Below are positions 23,091 to 35,089 of a DNA stretch of 64,000 nucleotides, in pieces. This DNA is from Cannabis sativa (Eukaryota > Streptophyta > Magnoliopsida > Rosales > Cannabaceae): positions 14,508,001-14,572,000 of the forward strand of contig NC_083603.1 in assembly GCF_029168945.1 (NCBI RefSeq). Reading direction: 5' to 3'. Numbering within the stretch: the stretch's first letter is position 1; the number at the start of each line of letters is the position of its first letter. A program made the translations under genes and the position numbers. The notes beneath the pieces were generated by a model. It ran no database searches and was not told where the DNA came from. It saw only the letters and a program-made list of their open reading frames with translations.

Positions 23091-24594
23091 GCTGTTCCTC
23101 ATAAGTCATGTCTGGCTGTAGCTCAAGACTCTCATAATCAAGTATATGAGAGGGATCTGAAACGTATTTTCTCAACATCGAGACATGGAATATGTTGTGA
23201 ACTGCTGATAAGGCTGGAGGCAATGCTAACCGGTATGCCACTTGACCTTTCTTCTCGAGAATCTCGAAAGGTCCTGTAAATCTAGGGCATAATTTGCCTC
23301 TTTTCTCGAAACGTTTAATCCCCTTCATCGGAGATACCCGTAAAAACACATGGTCCCCTACTTGGAACTCAACATCTCTGCGTTTCGGATCTGCGTAACT
23401 CTTCTGTCTGCTCTGTGAGGCAAGCATTCTAGCTTTTATCTTCTCTATTGCCTCATTGGTCCGCTGCACTGACTCTAGACCAAGGTATTTCCTCTCCCCT
23501 GTCTCATCCCAGTGGATGGGAGATCTACATTTCCTACCGTATAACAGTTCATAGGGAGCCATCCCTATCGTACTCTGGTAACTGTTGTTGTAAGAAAATT
23601 CTATCAACGGTAGATACTTATTCCATGAGCCTTCAAAGTCCATAACACAGGCTCTCAACATGTCCTCCAATATCTGAATTGTCCTTTCGGACTGACCATC
23701 TGTCTGAGGATGGAATGCTGTACTGAATTTCAGCTTGGTACCCATTGCTCTTTGCAAACTTTGCCAAAATTTGGAGGTGAACTTCGGATCCCTGTCCGAA
23801 ACTATAGACTTCGGTACCCCGTGAAGTCTTACTATCTCTCTAACATACAACTCTGCCAACTGATCCACTGTAAATGTTGTTCTAACCGGCAGAAAATGAG
23901 CAGATTTCGTAAATTGATCCACCACTACCCAGATGGAATCAAACAAACCCGTGGTCCTAGGTAACCCGACCACAAAATCCATCGTGATATCTTCCCATTT
24001 CCATTCTGGTAGAGTTAGAGGCTGCAACAACCCTGCTGGTCTCTGATGTTCAGCCTTAATCTGCTGACAAGTAAGGCATCTCGATACGAATTCTACCAAA
24101 TTCTTCTTCATACCGCTCCACCAGAAGTACGGTTTCAAATCTTGGTACATCTTAGTGGTGCCGGGATGCAGAGAATACGGGGTAGAATGAGCCTCCTCAA
24201 AGATTTCGTTCCTAAGTTCCACACTATTCGGAACACAAACCCTGGCTTTATACAAAAGCATCCCACTGTCTGATACTGAAAAGTCCTTGGCTTGACCAGC
24301 CAACACCTCATCTCGGATCTTCACTAACTCTGGATCCGTCATCTGAGCGACTTTTATTCTTTCCAACAGATCAGATTGCAGCGTTAAGTTGTGAAGCTGA
24401 CCTACCACAAACTCAATGCTGGATCTAACCATATCCTCTGCTAGCTGAGGTGAGATCTGAACCATACTAGCTACTTGCCCGGGACCCTTTCTGCTCAGGG
24501 CATCGGCCACTACATTGGCTTTTCCGGGGTGATAGAGGATCTCACAATCGTAATCTTTCACTAATTCCAACCAACGCCTTTGTCTCATATTCAA
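23053..24594 (-). CDS. pol: Tekay-2 RNase H end and integrase
   Basis: 513-codon open frame. It starts in the RNase H tail ([28 protein letters not shown]), then has the integrase zinc-binding HHCC (HSTPYSLHPGTTKMYQ, CLTCQQIKAEH). The catalytic core has D ([12 protein letters not shown]), D ([14 protein letters not shown]) and E (DGQSERTIQILEDML), all present. The C-terminal part, RFTGPFEILEKKGQVAYRL, runs to the LRKYVSDPSHIL link. Translation then leaves the proper frame at EEQPVQR because of the 13-bp deletion. This is the only unbroken integrase in the window. Upstream it is cut from RT by a TAG (Gln codon mutated) at about 24601. Confidence 0.9.
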   Translation of the reverse strand: MNMRQRRWLELVKDYDCEILYHPGKANVVADALSRKGPGQVASMVQISPQLAEDMVRSSIEFVVGQLHNLTLQSDLLERIKVAQMTDPELVKIRDEVLAGQAKDFSVSDSGMLLYKARVCVPNSVELRNEIFEEAHSTPYSLHPGTTKMYQDLKPYFWWSGMKKNLVEFVSRCLTCQQIKAEHQRPAGLLQPLTLPEWKWEDITMDFVVGLPRTTGLFDSIWVVVDQFTKSAHFLPVRTTFTVDQLAELYVREIVRLHGVPKSIVSDRDPKFTSKFWQSLQRAMGTKLKFSTAFHPQTDGQSERTIQILEDMLRACVMDFEGSWNKYLPLIEFSYNNSYQSTIGMAPYELLYGRKCRSPIHWDETGERKYLGLESVQRTNEAIEKIKARMLASQSRQKSYADPKRRDVEFQVGDHVFLRVSPMKGIKRFEKRGKLCPRFTGPFEILEKKGQVAYRLALPPALSAVHNIFHVSMLRKYVSDPSHILDYESLELQPDMTYEEQPVQRIKSFGIRP

Positions 24595-24600
24595 ATCCTT

Positions 24601-25572
24601 CTAAGTAAAGAAATACTTGAGACTTTTATGGTCGGTGTAGATTTCAAACTTTTCCCCGTAAAGATAATGCCGCCAAATCTTCAATGCAAAAACCACTGCG
24701 GCCAACTCTAGATCATGAGTCGGGTATCGCTGTTCATAATCCTTTAACTGACGGGAGGCATAAGCGATGACCCGATCAGCTTGCATCAATACACACCCCA
24801 AACCCTGTTTGGATGCGTCACAATAAACTACGAACTTCTCCTTGTCCGAAGGCAAAGCTAGCACTGGAGCGGTAATCAACCTCTGTTTTAGGTCCTGAAA
24901 ACTAGCTTCGCACTTATCTGACCAGATAAACCGCTGATTTTTCTTTGTAAGCTCGGTTAGGGGCATTGAAATTTTAGAGAACCCTTCGACGAACCTACGG
25001 TAGTACCCAGCTAAACCCAAGAAGCTTCTGATCTCTGTCACTGTCTTCGGTCTCGGCCAATCCCTGACGGATTCGATCTTCCCGGGATCCACCTTGATCC
25101 CATCTTTGCTCACAATGTGCCCTAGGAAGGACACCTGAGATAGCCAGAACTCACATTTCTTGAACTTGGCATAAAGCTTATGTTCTCGAAGCCGTTGCAG
25201 TACCATCTGAAGATGTAACTCATGCTCCTCTTCTGATTGAGAGTACACGAGGATGTCGTCGATAAACACAATCACACAGATATCGAGGAAATCCTTGAAT
25301 ACTCTATTCATCAGGTCCATAAATGCTGCAGGAGCATTGGTTAGTCCGAATGACATAACCAGAAATTCGTAATGTCCATACCTAGTGCGGAAAGCCGTCT
25401 TCGGAATGTCCTCCTCTCGGATTCTCAACTGATGATAACCCAAACGGAGATCAATCTTAGAAAAGACCGTCTTCCCCTGAAGCTGATCGAACAAATCATC
25501 GATCCTAGGTAATGGATATTTATTCTTCACCGTCAGCTTGTTCAATTCCCTGTAGTCGATGCACATCCTCAT
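24601..25572 (-). CDS. pol: Tekay-2 reverse transcriptase and RNase H
   Basis: 323-codon frame with RT motifs [52 protein letters not shown] and the catalytic [10 protein letters not shown]. RNase H follows, with [29 protein letters not shown] and [12 protein letters not shown]. It is separated from the protease frame by a one-base deletion in a C-run near 25600 (GGAGCCCGG), and ends at a TAG that replaces the Gln of FFTQKDLN. Catalytic residues are intact. Confidence 0.9.
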   Translation of the reverse strand: MRMCIDYRELNKLTVKNKYPLPRIDDLFDQLQGKTVFSKIDLRLGYHQLRIREEDIPKTAFRTRYGHYEFLVMSFGLTNAPAAFMDLMNRVFKDFLDICVIVFIDDILVYSQSEEEHELHLQMVLQRLREHKLYAKFKKCEFWLSQVSFLGHIVSKDGIKVDPGKIESVRDWPRPKTVTEIRSFLGLAGYYRRFVEGFSKISMPLTELTKKNQRFIWSDKCEASFQDLKQRLITAPVLALPSDKEKFVVYCDASKQGLGCVLMQADRVIAYASRQLKDYEQRYPTHDLELAAVVFALKIWRHYLYGEKFEIYTDHKSLKYFFT

Positions 25573-26759
25573 AGATCCATCCTTCTTCTTGACGAATAAA
25601 ACCGGGCTCCCTGTGGTGACACACTGGGCCGAATGAACCCTATGTCAAGCAACCCTTGGAGCTGAATCTTTAATTCCTTAAGTTCAGCTGGAGCCATTCT
25701 ATACGGGGCTTTGGAAACCGGTTCCACCCCTGGTGCCAAGTTTATCACGAAGTCAATCTCCCGCTGAGGTGGTAACCCTGGAAGTTCTTCGAGAAAAACA
25801 TCCAAAAATTCCCGAACCACCTTGATGTCCTCTAGCCGAATGGTATCTGGCCGAGTGGTGTCCACCACCACGGCCAGAAACACTAAACAACCACCGTGCA
25901 ACAATTCTCTAGCTGACATAGCCGAGATCACCGGGATCCAAGATCCCTGAACTAAACCAACGAACACAAATGGTTCCTCACTTTCCGGTTGGAAGATCAC
26001 CATCTTCCTTTTACAATCAATGCTCGCCGAATATTTAGATAGGAAATCCATTCCTAAAATAATGTCGAATTCAACTAAACTCATCTCTATCAGATCAGCA
26101 CTTAACTCTCTACCATCTATCCTGATCGGCATAGACCTAATCCGCCTATTGGAGATAACCAATTCTCTGCCAGGTAATAGGGTTCCAAACCCTGATTCAT
26201 ATCTATCATGCGGTCTATCCAATTTACTAAAGACTCTGGCCGCCACATAAGAATGTGTAGCCCCAGAATCAAACAGCACTGAATATAGCGAGTTATTTAT
26301 AGAAAGCTGACCTGTGACAACTGATGGGCTGGCATCTGCATCAGCCTGAGTGATAGCGAACACCCTGGCTGGAGTGGGTATCGCTGGAGCTCTCGGTGCC
26401 TCTGATCGGAGCTGGGGACAGTCCCTCTTGAAGTGTCCGGGCATGCCACAGTGAAAGCATCCCTGACCTTTGCACTCACTCCGATGGTGCCTCTTGCAGC
26501 TAGGGCACTCGGGATAGGAGAATCGGGTCTCAGTACCACCAGGACGACTCCCTCTGTTCTGGTTCCCCCGGAACCTCTTGTTCTGACTCGAGCCACCAGA
26601 AGCAGTGGGTGCTCTCTTCGTCTGATCAATGGCCGAACCACTACTCCCCCTGCTAAAGCCTGATGCAGGAGGGGTAGGAGCCCCGCCACTCACCGGAGTA
26701 CTAGCAGACTCCGACATACACCCAACTGAGCCCTCAGCTCGCAGTGCGTTCTCCACCAT
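25569..26759 (-). CDS. gag-pol: Tekay-2 gag zinc knuckle, protease and RT start
   Basis: 396-codon frame. The Ser/Gly-rich C-terminal gag linker contains [19 protein letters not shown]. The CCHC knuckle [14 protein letters not shown] is at about residues 100-113, and the aspartic protease [17 protein letters not shown] at about 165-180, with [16 protein letters not shown] downstream. The RT leader follows ([29 protein letters not shown]). It ends out of frame in [13 protein letters not shown] at the one-base deletion near 25600. The gag N-terminal part lies upstream beyond a TAA at 26760. Confidence 0.88.
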   Translation of the reverse strand: MVENALRAEGSVGCMSESASTPVSGGAPTPPASGFSRGSSGSAIDQTKRAPTASGGSSQNKRFRGNQNRGSRPGGTETRFSYPECPSCKRHHRSECKGQGCFHCGMPGHFKRDCPQLRSEAPRAPAIPTPARVFAITQADADASPSVVTGQLSINNSLYSVLFDSGATHSYVAARVFSKLDRPHDRYESGFGTLLPGRELVISNRRIRSMPIRIDGRELSADLIEMSLVEFDIILGMDFLSKYSASIDCKRKMVIFQPESEEPFVFVGLVQGSWIPVISAMSARELLHGGCLVFLAVVVDTTRPDTIRLEDIKVVREFLDVFLEELPGLPPQREIDFVINLAPGVEPVSKAPYRMAPAELKELKIQLQGLLDIGFIRPSVSPQGARFYSSRRRMDL

Positions 26760-27591
26760 TTAAGCATAGGTGGTGCTGTCGTCCGTGGTAATCATCAGAT
26801 CATGCTTGATCTTGGCATTCAACCCGTCCAGGTACTTCTCCTTCTTACTGAAGTCGGTCGGCACAATTCCCGAGGCTAACCTCGCCAACCGATCAAACTG
26901 AGTAGTATACTCAGTGACGCTCATATTCTCACGCTGGGTCAGGTGAGCGAACTCTTTCCTCTTGGCGCTTCTGACCGCCTCATTGTAGTACTTTGCGTTG
27001 AAGAGTTCCTGGAACCTTTCCCAGGTCATGGTGGTGACGTCATGAATCTGAGACACCATGTCCCACTAGACCAGAGCGTCCTCCTGGAACTGGAAAGTAG
27101 CGCACACCACTCTGTCATTACCGGTGACACCCATGAAGTTCAGGATCTTGGTAATCACCGTCAGCCACTGCTCGGCTTTCATCACGTCCGGACCTCCCAG
27201 GAAAACCGGAGGTGCTTGCTTCCGGAACCGTTCATACAGAGGTTCCAATCTATTGGCCGCCACCACTATCTCGGCCTGGGCAGCAGGGGCAGGTGCCACT
27301 GGAACTACGGGCACTAGAACTGCAGGAGCACCCTGCTGTCTCAACCTCTAAATCTCGAGGTCTTGCTCTTCAATCCGGGCTTGCATTTCCGCAAACCGTA
27401 ACTCCCACCCCGGGCTCCCCGATCGGCCGGGGAGCACCGGCAGCCTGTGGCGGGTTCTCACCACCCCGACCACGGGCCCTGCCTCGGGGACCTCTACCTC
27501 GGCCCGTAACAGGTGGGGGAAACTGAGCTCCCTGACCTTGATTCGACCCCACTGAGTTGCCCTGACTCCTGGTAGTCCGCCTGGCGTCCAT
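26760..27591 (-). pseudogene. gag: Tekay-2 gag N-terminal and capsid part, degenerate
   Basis: Begins at ATG 27591 with MDARRTTRSQGNS, followed by a Gly/Arg/Pro-rich stretch. The Retrotrans_gag domain contains EPLYERFRKQAPPVFLGGPD, then WERFQELFNAKYYNEAVR and VTEYTTQFDRLARLA. Breaks: a frame change in the Pro-rich part near 27400-27420, a TAG at about 27348, a TAG at about 27065 (Trp in the Tekay family) and a TAA at about 26760 (Glu in Tekay-1). At least the last three look like single-base nonsense changes. Confidence 0.8.
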
Positions 27592-27860
27592 CTGATTAGA
27601 ACCGCCTGCGAAACCAAGAGTTGGCATATCAGGTCGTATTCAAGGAGAGCTTACTAATGCCGCTTTAATTTGGAAATTAAAAAACGAAACATGCGCCTAT
27701 TCTACTATCAGGCTACTAACATGCTTCCTAACAGGCTTTTCTTTTTCATAACTGAATAAAATAAACTACTAAAGCAGTAAAGGCTTACTGAACCGTGAAA
27801 CGAGCTAACTGCTGATGATGATTGTACATGTCGTGACGATCTTCGGAAGACAACCTGGCG

Positions 27861-27872
27861 GCTCTGATACCA
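27861..27872 (-). other. Tekay-2 primer binding site (initiator Met tRNA)
   Basis: GCTCTGATACCA on the plus strand, the same site as in Tekay-1, three bases from the LTR start at 27876. Confidence 0.93.
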
Positions 27873-27875
27873 AAT

Positions 27876-28337
27876 TGTAACACCCTAACTAATAAAGGCG
27901 TATTACGTGATTTTTAAACATGCTGTGCAGCTCGTTGCTAATCAACGAGGTTTATGGAAAACGTGATTAATTAAAATTTTTGCTTTTTTAATTAAACTTG
28001 TAAAATAATATTACAAAAGACTCGGGATCCCGATTGCAAAATCATTTACAAAAAGATTTAACTGTTTAACTGATACACAAAATAAATGTCGCCTAGCGAC
28101 CAGTTACAAAATCAGCCTCACTGTCCCGATGATCGTACGCTCCAGGCCTAACCGCCTCGACATGTACAATCTTCACAAGCTATAAATGCAAAATATGAAA
28201 ACTACTAAATGACATAGCAATGCATTTTTGAATTCCATAAATAACAGTATAATAAATTATTTAAATAGCTATAAATAATTTTCATAATTAATCAAGATTA
28301 ACTGCTAATTTCCAAATTAAACTAAGCGGGCTTTACA
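27876..28337 (-). repeat. Tekay-2 5' LTR with large internal deletion
   Basis: Only 462 bp. The outer ~306 and inner ~154 bases match the full LTR, but the equivalent of 20885-22763 (1879 bp) is missing. The junction CACAAGCT-AT-AAATGCAAA carries two extra bases. Both minisatellites and probably the promoter are lost. Confidence 0.9.
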
Positions 28338-29226
28338 TATTTAAACTTAATATATTAAAAAAAAATCTATTAACAACTATAAAGGTTGTTGAATTTTATA
28401 TTTAAATTAAATCAAAATTACTAATTTAGAAATTCAAATAGTTCAAAATTTTATTCAAATAAAAATCATATAACTTAGTTGAGTATTATTAGGATACTCA
28501 TAAATATCTTAACATCAAATATTAAAATAAAGATATATTTATAAATTTATTTAAATTTTAAATAAAAATAAAAACAAAAAATATAAATCCACTCCAAAAC
28601 TATTAATAAAAAGTAGACATTAATTATTCTTAGTCACTCAAGCTCCTATAAATATAACGAAATTAAATACCAACCATACCTTTTTTATATTTCTATCTAA
28701 AATTTTCAAAAAATATATATAGAAAAATTTTTGTTCTCTATAGCTTTAGGCTATGGCAAAATTTTAAATGGGGGTTTTATTAAAAAAGTAAAATATCGTG
28801 TTTTTGAAAATTATAATTTATTTCTTTACACCAATTTAGGCAGTCATTTCATAAAAATATTTTAAAAAAACCATAATATTTGGAGGAAAAAAAAATCAAA
28901 TATTTGTATTAAAAAGTTACTAAAGTGTCGAATAAATTAAGATTACAATAATAATTGATGTTTATATACGTACCTACTCAAATAAAAGTAGAGATGATTT
29001 GATTTTTATATATGATAATAGTAATCATAAATGACTCCATATTTAACCCGTTCTCTAATATTTTTTCTTGATCATTGAACTACTTTATTAGTCTCTCTTG
29101 CTTTTTCAACCAATCTTTCTCAATTCTAATAAGATTTATTACTTTAAATATTTTCAACATAACATCAACTTTTTAAAGTGTTCAAAATGTTTAATATTTT
29201 CAACATTGTTGTTGTTTCTTGATGAG

Positions 29227-29745
29227 GTTATAACTTTAATCCAATGCTTAAATGTGGAAGAGAATCGTAACAAGTCTTTTGTAATAGATGATTCTGATAC
29301 TTTATTGCGATTTTTCAAAAAAGCAGTGGAGTTGGTTCGACCATTTTGGTATAACGAGAGGAATCAGAAGGAAAGGAAGAAGACAATATTTTATTCGAAT
29401 GATGAAATCGAACACGAATTAGTTCAGCATATCATCAATGAAGTTCTTCGTTTCGAGGTAAGCTTTTTTAGTCCTGAATTAATCCCTATACAGATCAAAA
29501 ACTTTATTAAAGTGTTTCATTCAAAGGTCGAGGATCTTGAAAGTAAGGTTTCCAAAGACAAATTGAAAAGAATCCATAATAAGATAAATGAGCAATGGAG
29601 TAATTGTATTGATCAATATTTGGACCAAGAAAGTAATGATGGTGATAGCTCTGATTATGTTTTTGATGAGTGGATTTTCTTTTCTCAAGTGTTGAGTGAT
29701 GGGATTCAAGAAATATGGAGTGAACATGATCAAAAATTATGGTAA
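29227..29745 (+). CDS. array ORF copy 6, best preserved; unknown protein
   Basis: The most complete copy. From the acceptor-like TTTCTTGATGAG/G it is open for 172 codons to TAA: VITLIQCLNVEENRNKSF, DTLLRFFKKAVELVRPFW, a basic ERNQKERKKT patch, DEIEHELVQHIINEVLRF, a hydrophobic SFFSPELIPIQIKNFI, SKVSKDKLKRIHNKINEQW, an acidic DQESNDGDSSDY and the end DEWIFFSQVLSDGIQEIWSE. The frame is open upstream to 29098 but contains no ATG at all, so it can only be an exon or a relic. A/T-rich downstream sequence with AATAAA resembles a 3' UTR. I do not recognise the family. No signal peptide or clear membrane segment is seen in the exon part. Confidence 0.5.
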   Translation, partial: VITLIQCLNVEENRNKSFVIDDSDTLLRFFKKAVELVRPFWYNERNQKERKKTIFYSNDEIEHELVQHIINEVLRFEVSFFSPELIPIQIKNFIKVFHSKVEDLESKVSKDKLKRIHNKINEQWSNCIDQYLDQESNDGDSSDYVFDEWIFFSQVLSDGIQEIWSEHDQKLW

Positions 29746-30821
29746 CTTTGTTCTTCTTTACTTAATTAATAAATTTCAATATCATTGTAATGTTTCTGTG
29801 AAGATTTATCAATAATAGAAAGAAAGATTAAAGAATTTATTTTTATTATTATTCAAATATTTAATTATTTTACGTTTCAAATAAAATTAAAATGAAGATA
29901 AGTATAATTTTTATTAAACAGCGTTTGCTCAATTATTTAAACTTAAGATATTAAAAAAAAATCTATTAACACACAATAAAGGTTGTTGAATTTTATATTT
30001 AAATTAAATCAAAATTACTAATTTAGAAATTCAAATTGTTCAAAATTTTAATCAAATAAAAATCATATCACTTAGTTGAGTATTATTAGGATACTCATAA
30101 ATATATTAAAATCAAATATTAAAATAAAGATATATTTATAAATTTATTTAAATTTTAAATAAAAATAAAAACAAAAAATATAAATCCACTCAAAAATTAT
30201 TAAAAAAAAGTAGTCATTAATTATTCTTAGTCACTCAAGCTCCTATAAATATAACAAAATTAAATACCAACCATACCTGTTTTATATTTCTATCTAAAAT
30301 TTTTAAAAAATATATAAAGAAATTTTTTTGCTCTCTATAGCTTTAGGCTATGGCAAAATTTTAAATGGGGGTTTTATTAAAAAAGTAAAATATCATGCTT
30401 TTGAAAATTATAAATTATTTCTTGACACCAATTTAGGCAATCATTTCATAAAAATATTTTAAAAAACCATAATATTTAGAGGAAAAAAAATAAAATATTT
30501 GTATTAAAAAGTTACTAAAGTGTCGAATAAATTCAGGTTAAACAATATTTGATGTTTATATACGTACCTACTCAAATAAAAGTAGAGATGATTTATTTTT
30601 TTATATATGATAATAGTAATTATAAATGACTCCATATTTAACCCCTTCTCTAATATTTTTTCTTGATCATTGAACTACTTTATTAGTTTCTCTTGCTTTT
30701 TCAACCAATCTTTCTCAATTCTAATAAGATTTATTTCTTTAAATATTTTCAACATAACGTCTACTTTTCAATGTGTTCAAAATGTTTAATATTTTCAACA
30801 TTGTTGTTGTTTCTTGATGAG

Positions 30822-31303
30822 GTTATAACTTTAATCCAATGCTTAAATGTGGAAGAGAATCATAACAAGTCTTTTGTAATAGATGGTTCTGATACTTTAT
30901 TGCGATTTTTCAAAAAAGCAATGGAGTTGGTCGACCATTTTGGTATAACGAGAGGAATAAAAAGGAAAGGAAGAAGACAATATTTTATTTGAATGATGAA
31001 ATCGAACACGAATTAGTTCAGCATATCATAAATGAAGTTCTTCGTTTCAAGGTAAGCTTTTTTAGTCCTGAATTCATCCCTATAGAGATCAAAAACTTTA
31101 TTAAAGTGTTTCATTCAAAGGTAGAGGATCTTGAAAGTAAGGTTTCCAAAGACAAATTGAAAAGAATCCATAATAAGATAAATGAGCATTGGAGTAATTG
31201 TATTGATCAATATTTGGACCAAGAAAGTAATGATGGTGATAGCTCTGATTATGTTTTTGATCAGTGGATTTTCTTTTCTCAAGTGTTGAGTGATGGGATT
31301 TAA
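30822..31303 (+). pseudogene. array ORF copy 7 (type B, frameshifted)
   Basis: Same unit with a one-base deletion at about 30930 (GTTGGTCGACC, where others have GTTGGTTCGACC), so the exon splits into two frames. The C-terminus is shortened by TAA after LSDGI, as in copy 5. Confidence 0.6.
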
Positions 31304-31432
31304 GAAATATGGAGTGAACATGATCCAAAAATTATGGTAACTTTGTTTTCTTCTTTAGTTAATTAATAAATTTCTTTATAATTGTAATGTTTCTATGAAG
31401 ATTTATCAATAATGGAAAGAAAGATTGAAGAA

Positions 31433-31434
<2 letters not shown>

Positions 31435-31481
<47 letters not shown>
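31435..31481 (+). repeat. (TTA)n microsatellite
   Basis: About 15 uninterrupted TTA units at the same monomer position as 20422-20493. Confidence 0.9.
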
Positions 31482-31484
<3 letters not shown>

Positions 31485-32664
31485 TTATTTAATTATATTA
31501 GGTTTCAAATAGAATTGAAATGAAGATAAGTATAATTTTTATTAAACAGCGTTTGCTCAATTATTTAAACTTAAGATATTAAAAAAAATCTATTAACAAC
31601 TATAAAGGTTGTTGAATTTTATATTTAAATTAAATCAAAATTACTAATTTAGAAATTCAAATAGTTCAAAATTTTATTCAAATAAAAATCATATAACTTA
31701 GTGGAGTATTATTAGGATACTCATAAATATCTTAACATCAAATATTAAAATAAAGATATATTTATAAATTTATTTAAATTTTAAATAAAAATTAAAACAG
31801 AAAATATAAATCCACTCCAAAATTATTAATAAAAAGTAGACATTAATTATTCTTAGTCACTCAAGCTCCTATAAATATAACGAAATTAAATACCAACCAT
31901 ACCTTTTTTATATTTCTATCTAAAATTTTCAAAAAATATATAAAGAAAAATTTTTGTTCTCTATAGCTTTAGGCTATGGAAAAATTTTAAATGGGGGTTT
32001 TATTAAAATAGTAAAATATCGTGTTTTTGAAAATTATAATTTATTTCTTTACACCAATGTTGGCAGTCATTTCATAAAAATATTTTAAAAAAACCATAAT
32101 TTTTGGAGGAAAAAAAATCAAATATTTGTATTAAAAAGTTACTAAAGTGTCGAATAAATTCAGATTACAATAATAATTGATGTTTATATATGTACCTACT
32201 CAAATAAAAGTAGAGACGATTTGTTTTTTATATACGATTTGCTTTTAAAAATTATAATTTATTTCTTTACACCAATTTAGGCAATCATTTCATAAAAATA
32301 TTTTACAAAACCATAATATTTGTAGGAAAAAAAATAACATATTTGTATCAAAAATTTACTAAAGTGTCAAATAAATTCAGGTAAAACTATATTTGATGTT
32401 TATATACGTACCTACTCAAATAAAAGTAGAGATGATTTGTTTTTTATATATGATAATAGTAATCATAAATGACTCCATATTTAACCCGTTCTCTAATATT
32501 TTTTCTTGATCATTGAACTACTTTATTAGTCTCTCTTGCTTTTTCAACCAATCTTTGTCAATTCTAATAAGATTTATTACTTTAAATATTTTCAACATAA
32601 CGTCAACTTTTTAAAGTGTTCAAAATGTTTAATATTTTCAACATTGTTGTTGTTTCTTGATGAG

Positions 32665-32832
32665 GTTATAACTTTAATCCAATGCTTAAATGTGGAAGAG
32701 AATCGTAACAAGTCTTTTGTAATAGATGGTTCTGATACTTTATTGCGATTTTTCAAAAAAGCAATGGAGTTGGTTCGACCATTTTGGTATAACGAGAGGA
32801 ATCAGAAGGAAAGGAAGAAGACAATATTTTAA
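32665..32832 (+). pseudogene. array ORF copy 8 (3' deleted)
   Basis: Runs from GTTATAAC through KERKKTIF and then joins spacer sequence at ATTTTA (32826-32831), removing the C-terminal two thirds of the ORF. The six shared bases indicate microhomology at the deletion. Confidence 0.65.
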
Positions 32833-33496
32833 ATAAAAATAAAAACAAAAAATATAAATCCACTCCAAAATTATTAATAAAAAGTAGACATTAATTATTC
32901 TTAGTCACTCAAGCTCCTATAAATATAACGAAATTAAATACCAAGCATACTTTTTTTTATATTTCTATCTAAAATTTTCAAAAAATATATAAAGAAAAAT
33001 TTTTGTTCTCTATAGCTTTAGGCTATGGCAAAATTTTAAATGCGGGTTTTATTAAAAAAGTAAAATATCGTGTTTTTGAAAATTATAATTTATTTCTTTA
33101 CACCAATTTAGGCAGTCATTTCATAAAAATATTTTAAAAAAACCATAATATTTGGAGGAAAAAAAATCAAATATTTGTATTAAAAAGTTACTAAAGTGTC
33201 GGAAAAATTCAGATTACAATAATAATTGATGTTTATATATGTACCTACTCAAATAAAAGTAGAGACGATTTGTTTTTTATATATGATAATAGTAATTATA
33301 AATGACTCCTTATTTAACCGCTTCTCTAATGTTTTTCTTGATCTTTGCACTACTTTATTATTCTCTCGTCCTTTTTCAACTAATCTTTCTCAATTCTAAT
33401 AAGATTCATTACTTTAAATATTTTCAACATAACGTCTACTTTTCAAAGTATTCAAAATATTTAATATTTACAATATTGTTGTTGTTTCTTGATTTG

Positions 33497-34014
33497 GTTA
33501 TAACTTTAATACAATGCTTAAATGTGGAAGAGAATCGTAACAAGTCTTTTGTAATAGATGGTTCTGATACTTTATTGCGATTTTTCAAAAAAGCAATGGA
33601 GTTGGTTGGCAATTTTTGTATAACGAGACGAATAAGAAGGAAAGGAAGAAGACAATATTTTATTTGAATGATGAAATCGAAGATGAATTAGTTTAGCATA
33701 TCATCAATGAAGTTCTTCGTTTCGAGGTAAGCTTTTTTAGTCCTGAATTCATCCCTATAGAGATCAAAAACTTTATTAAACTGTTTCATTCAAAGGTAGA
33801 GGATCCGGAAAGTAAGGTTTCCAAAGAAAAATTGAAAAGAATCCATAATAAGATAAATGAGCAATGGAGTAATTGTATTGATCAATATTTGGACCAAGAA
33901 AGTAATGATGGTGATAACTTTGATTATGTTTTTGATGAGTGGATTTTCTTTTCCCAAGTGTTGAGTGATGGGATTCAAGAAATATGGAGTGACCATGATC
34001 AAAAATTATGGTAA
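33497..34014 (+). pseudogene. array ORF copy 9 (type A-like)
   Basis: Carries the type A TAG at about 33694, and a one-base deletion at GTTGGCAATTT near 33607. It has DGDNFDYVF and WSDHDQKLW substitutions at the C-terminus. Its spacer is type B, so the monomer is a mosaic. Confidence 0.6.
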
Positions 34015-35089
34015 CTTTGTTCTTCTTTAGTTAAATAATAAATTTCAATATCATTGTAATATTTCTGTGAAGATTTATCAATAATAAAAAGAAAGATTAA
34101 AGAATTTATTATTATTATTATTCAATTATTTAATTATTTTACGTTTCAAATAAAATTGAAATGAAGATAAGTATAATTTTTATTAAACAGTGTTTGCTCA
34201 ATTATTTAAACTTAAAATATTAAAAAAAAATCTATTAACACACAATAAAAGTTGTTGAATTTTATATTTAAATTAAATCAAAATTAGTAATTTAGAAATT
34301 CAAATAGTTCAAAATTTTAATCAAATAAAAATAATATCACTTAGTTGAGTATTATTAGGATACTCATAAATATCTTAACATCAAATATTAAAATAAAGAT
34401 ATGTTTATAAATTTATTTAAATTTTAAATAAAAATAAAAACAAAAAATATAAATCCACTCAAAAATTATTAAAAAAAAGTAGTCATTAATTATTCTTAGT
34501 CACTCAAGCTCCTATAAATATAACGAAATTAAATACCAACCATACCTTTTTTATATTTCTATCTAAAACTTTCAAAAAATATATAAAGAAAATTTTTTGC
34601 TCTTTATAGCTTTAGGCTATGGCAAAATTTTAAATGGGGGTTTTATTAAAAAAGTAAAATATCATGCTTTTGAAAATTATAATTTATTTCTTTACACCAA
34701 TTTAGGCAATCATTTCATAAAAATATTTTAAAAAACCATAATATTTGTAGGAAAAAAAATAAAATATTTGTATTAAAAAGTTACTAAAGTGTCGAATAAA
34801 TTCAGGTTAAACAATATTTGATGATTATATACGTACCTACTCAAATAAAAGTAGAGATGATTTGTTTTTTATATATGATAATTGTAATTATAAATGACTC
34901 CATATTTAACCCCTTCTCTAATATTTTTTCTTGATCATTGAACTACTTTATTAGTTTCTCTTGCTTTTTCAACCAATCTTTCTCAATTCTAATAAGATTT
35001 ATTTCTTTAAATATTTTCAACATAACGTCTACTTTTCAAAGTGTTCAAAATATTTAATATTTTCAACATTGTTGTTGTTTCTTGATGAG

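Larger units (their letters stand above)
20579..28337 (-). mobile_element. Tekay-2: Tekay/Del chromovirus, minus strand, with deleted 5' LTR
   Basis: 7759-bp element with TSD TATTT, inserted in the array. Minus-strand order: 5' LTR remnant (27876-28337), tRNA-iMet primer site, gag, protease, RT, RNase H, integrase, chromodomain remnant, polypurine tract, 3' LTR (20579-22917). Its LTR ends (TGTAACACCC ... TTTACA) and proteins are related to Tekay-1 but form a different subfamily with CCGGTC-rich minisatellites in the LTR. Coding regions carry several stops, one frameshift in RT and a 13-bp deletion at the chromodomain. Confidence 0.93.

Noticed and set aside
29459..29472. GAG/GTAAGC followed by TTTTTTAG inside the array ORF as an intron
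   Set aside because: The interval is only about 14 bases, too short for a plant intron, and the frame reads through it with conserved residues.
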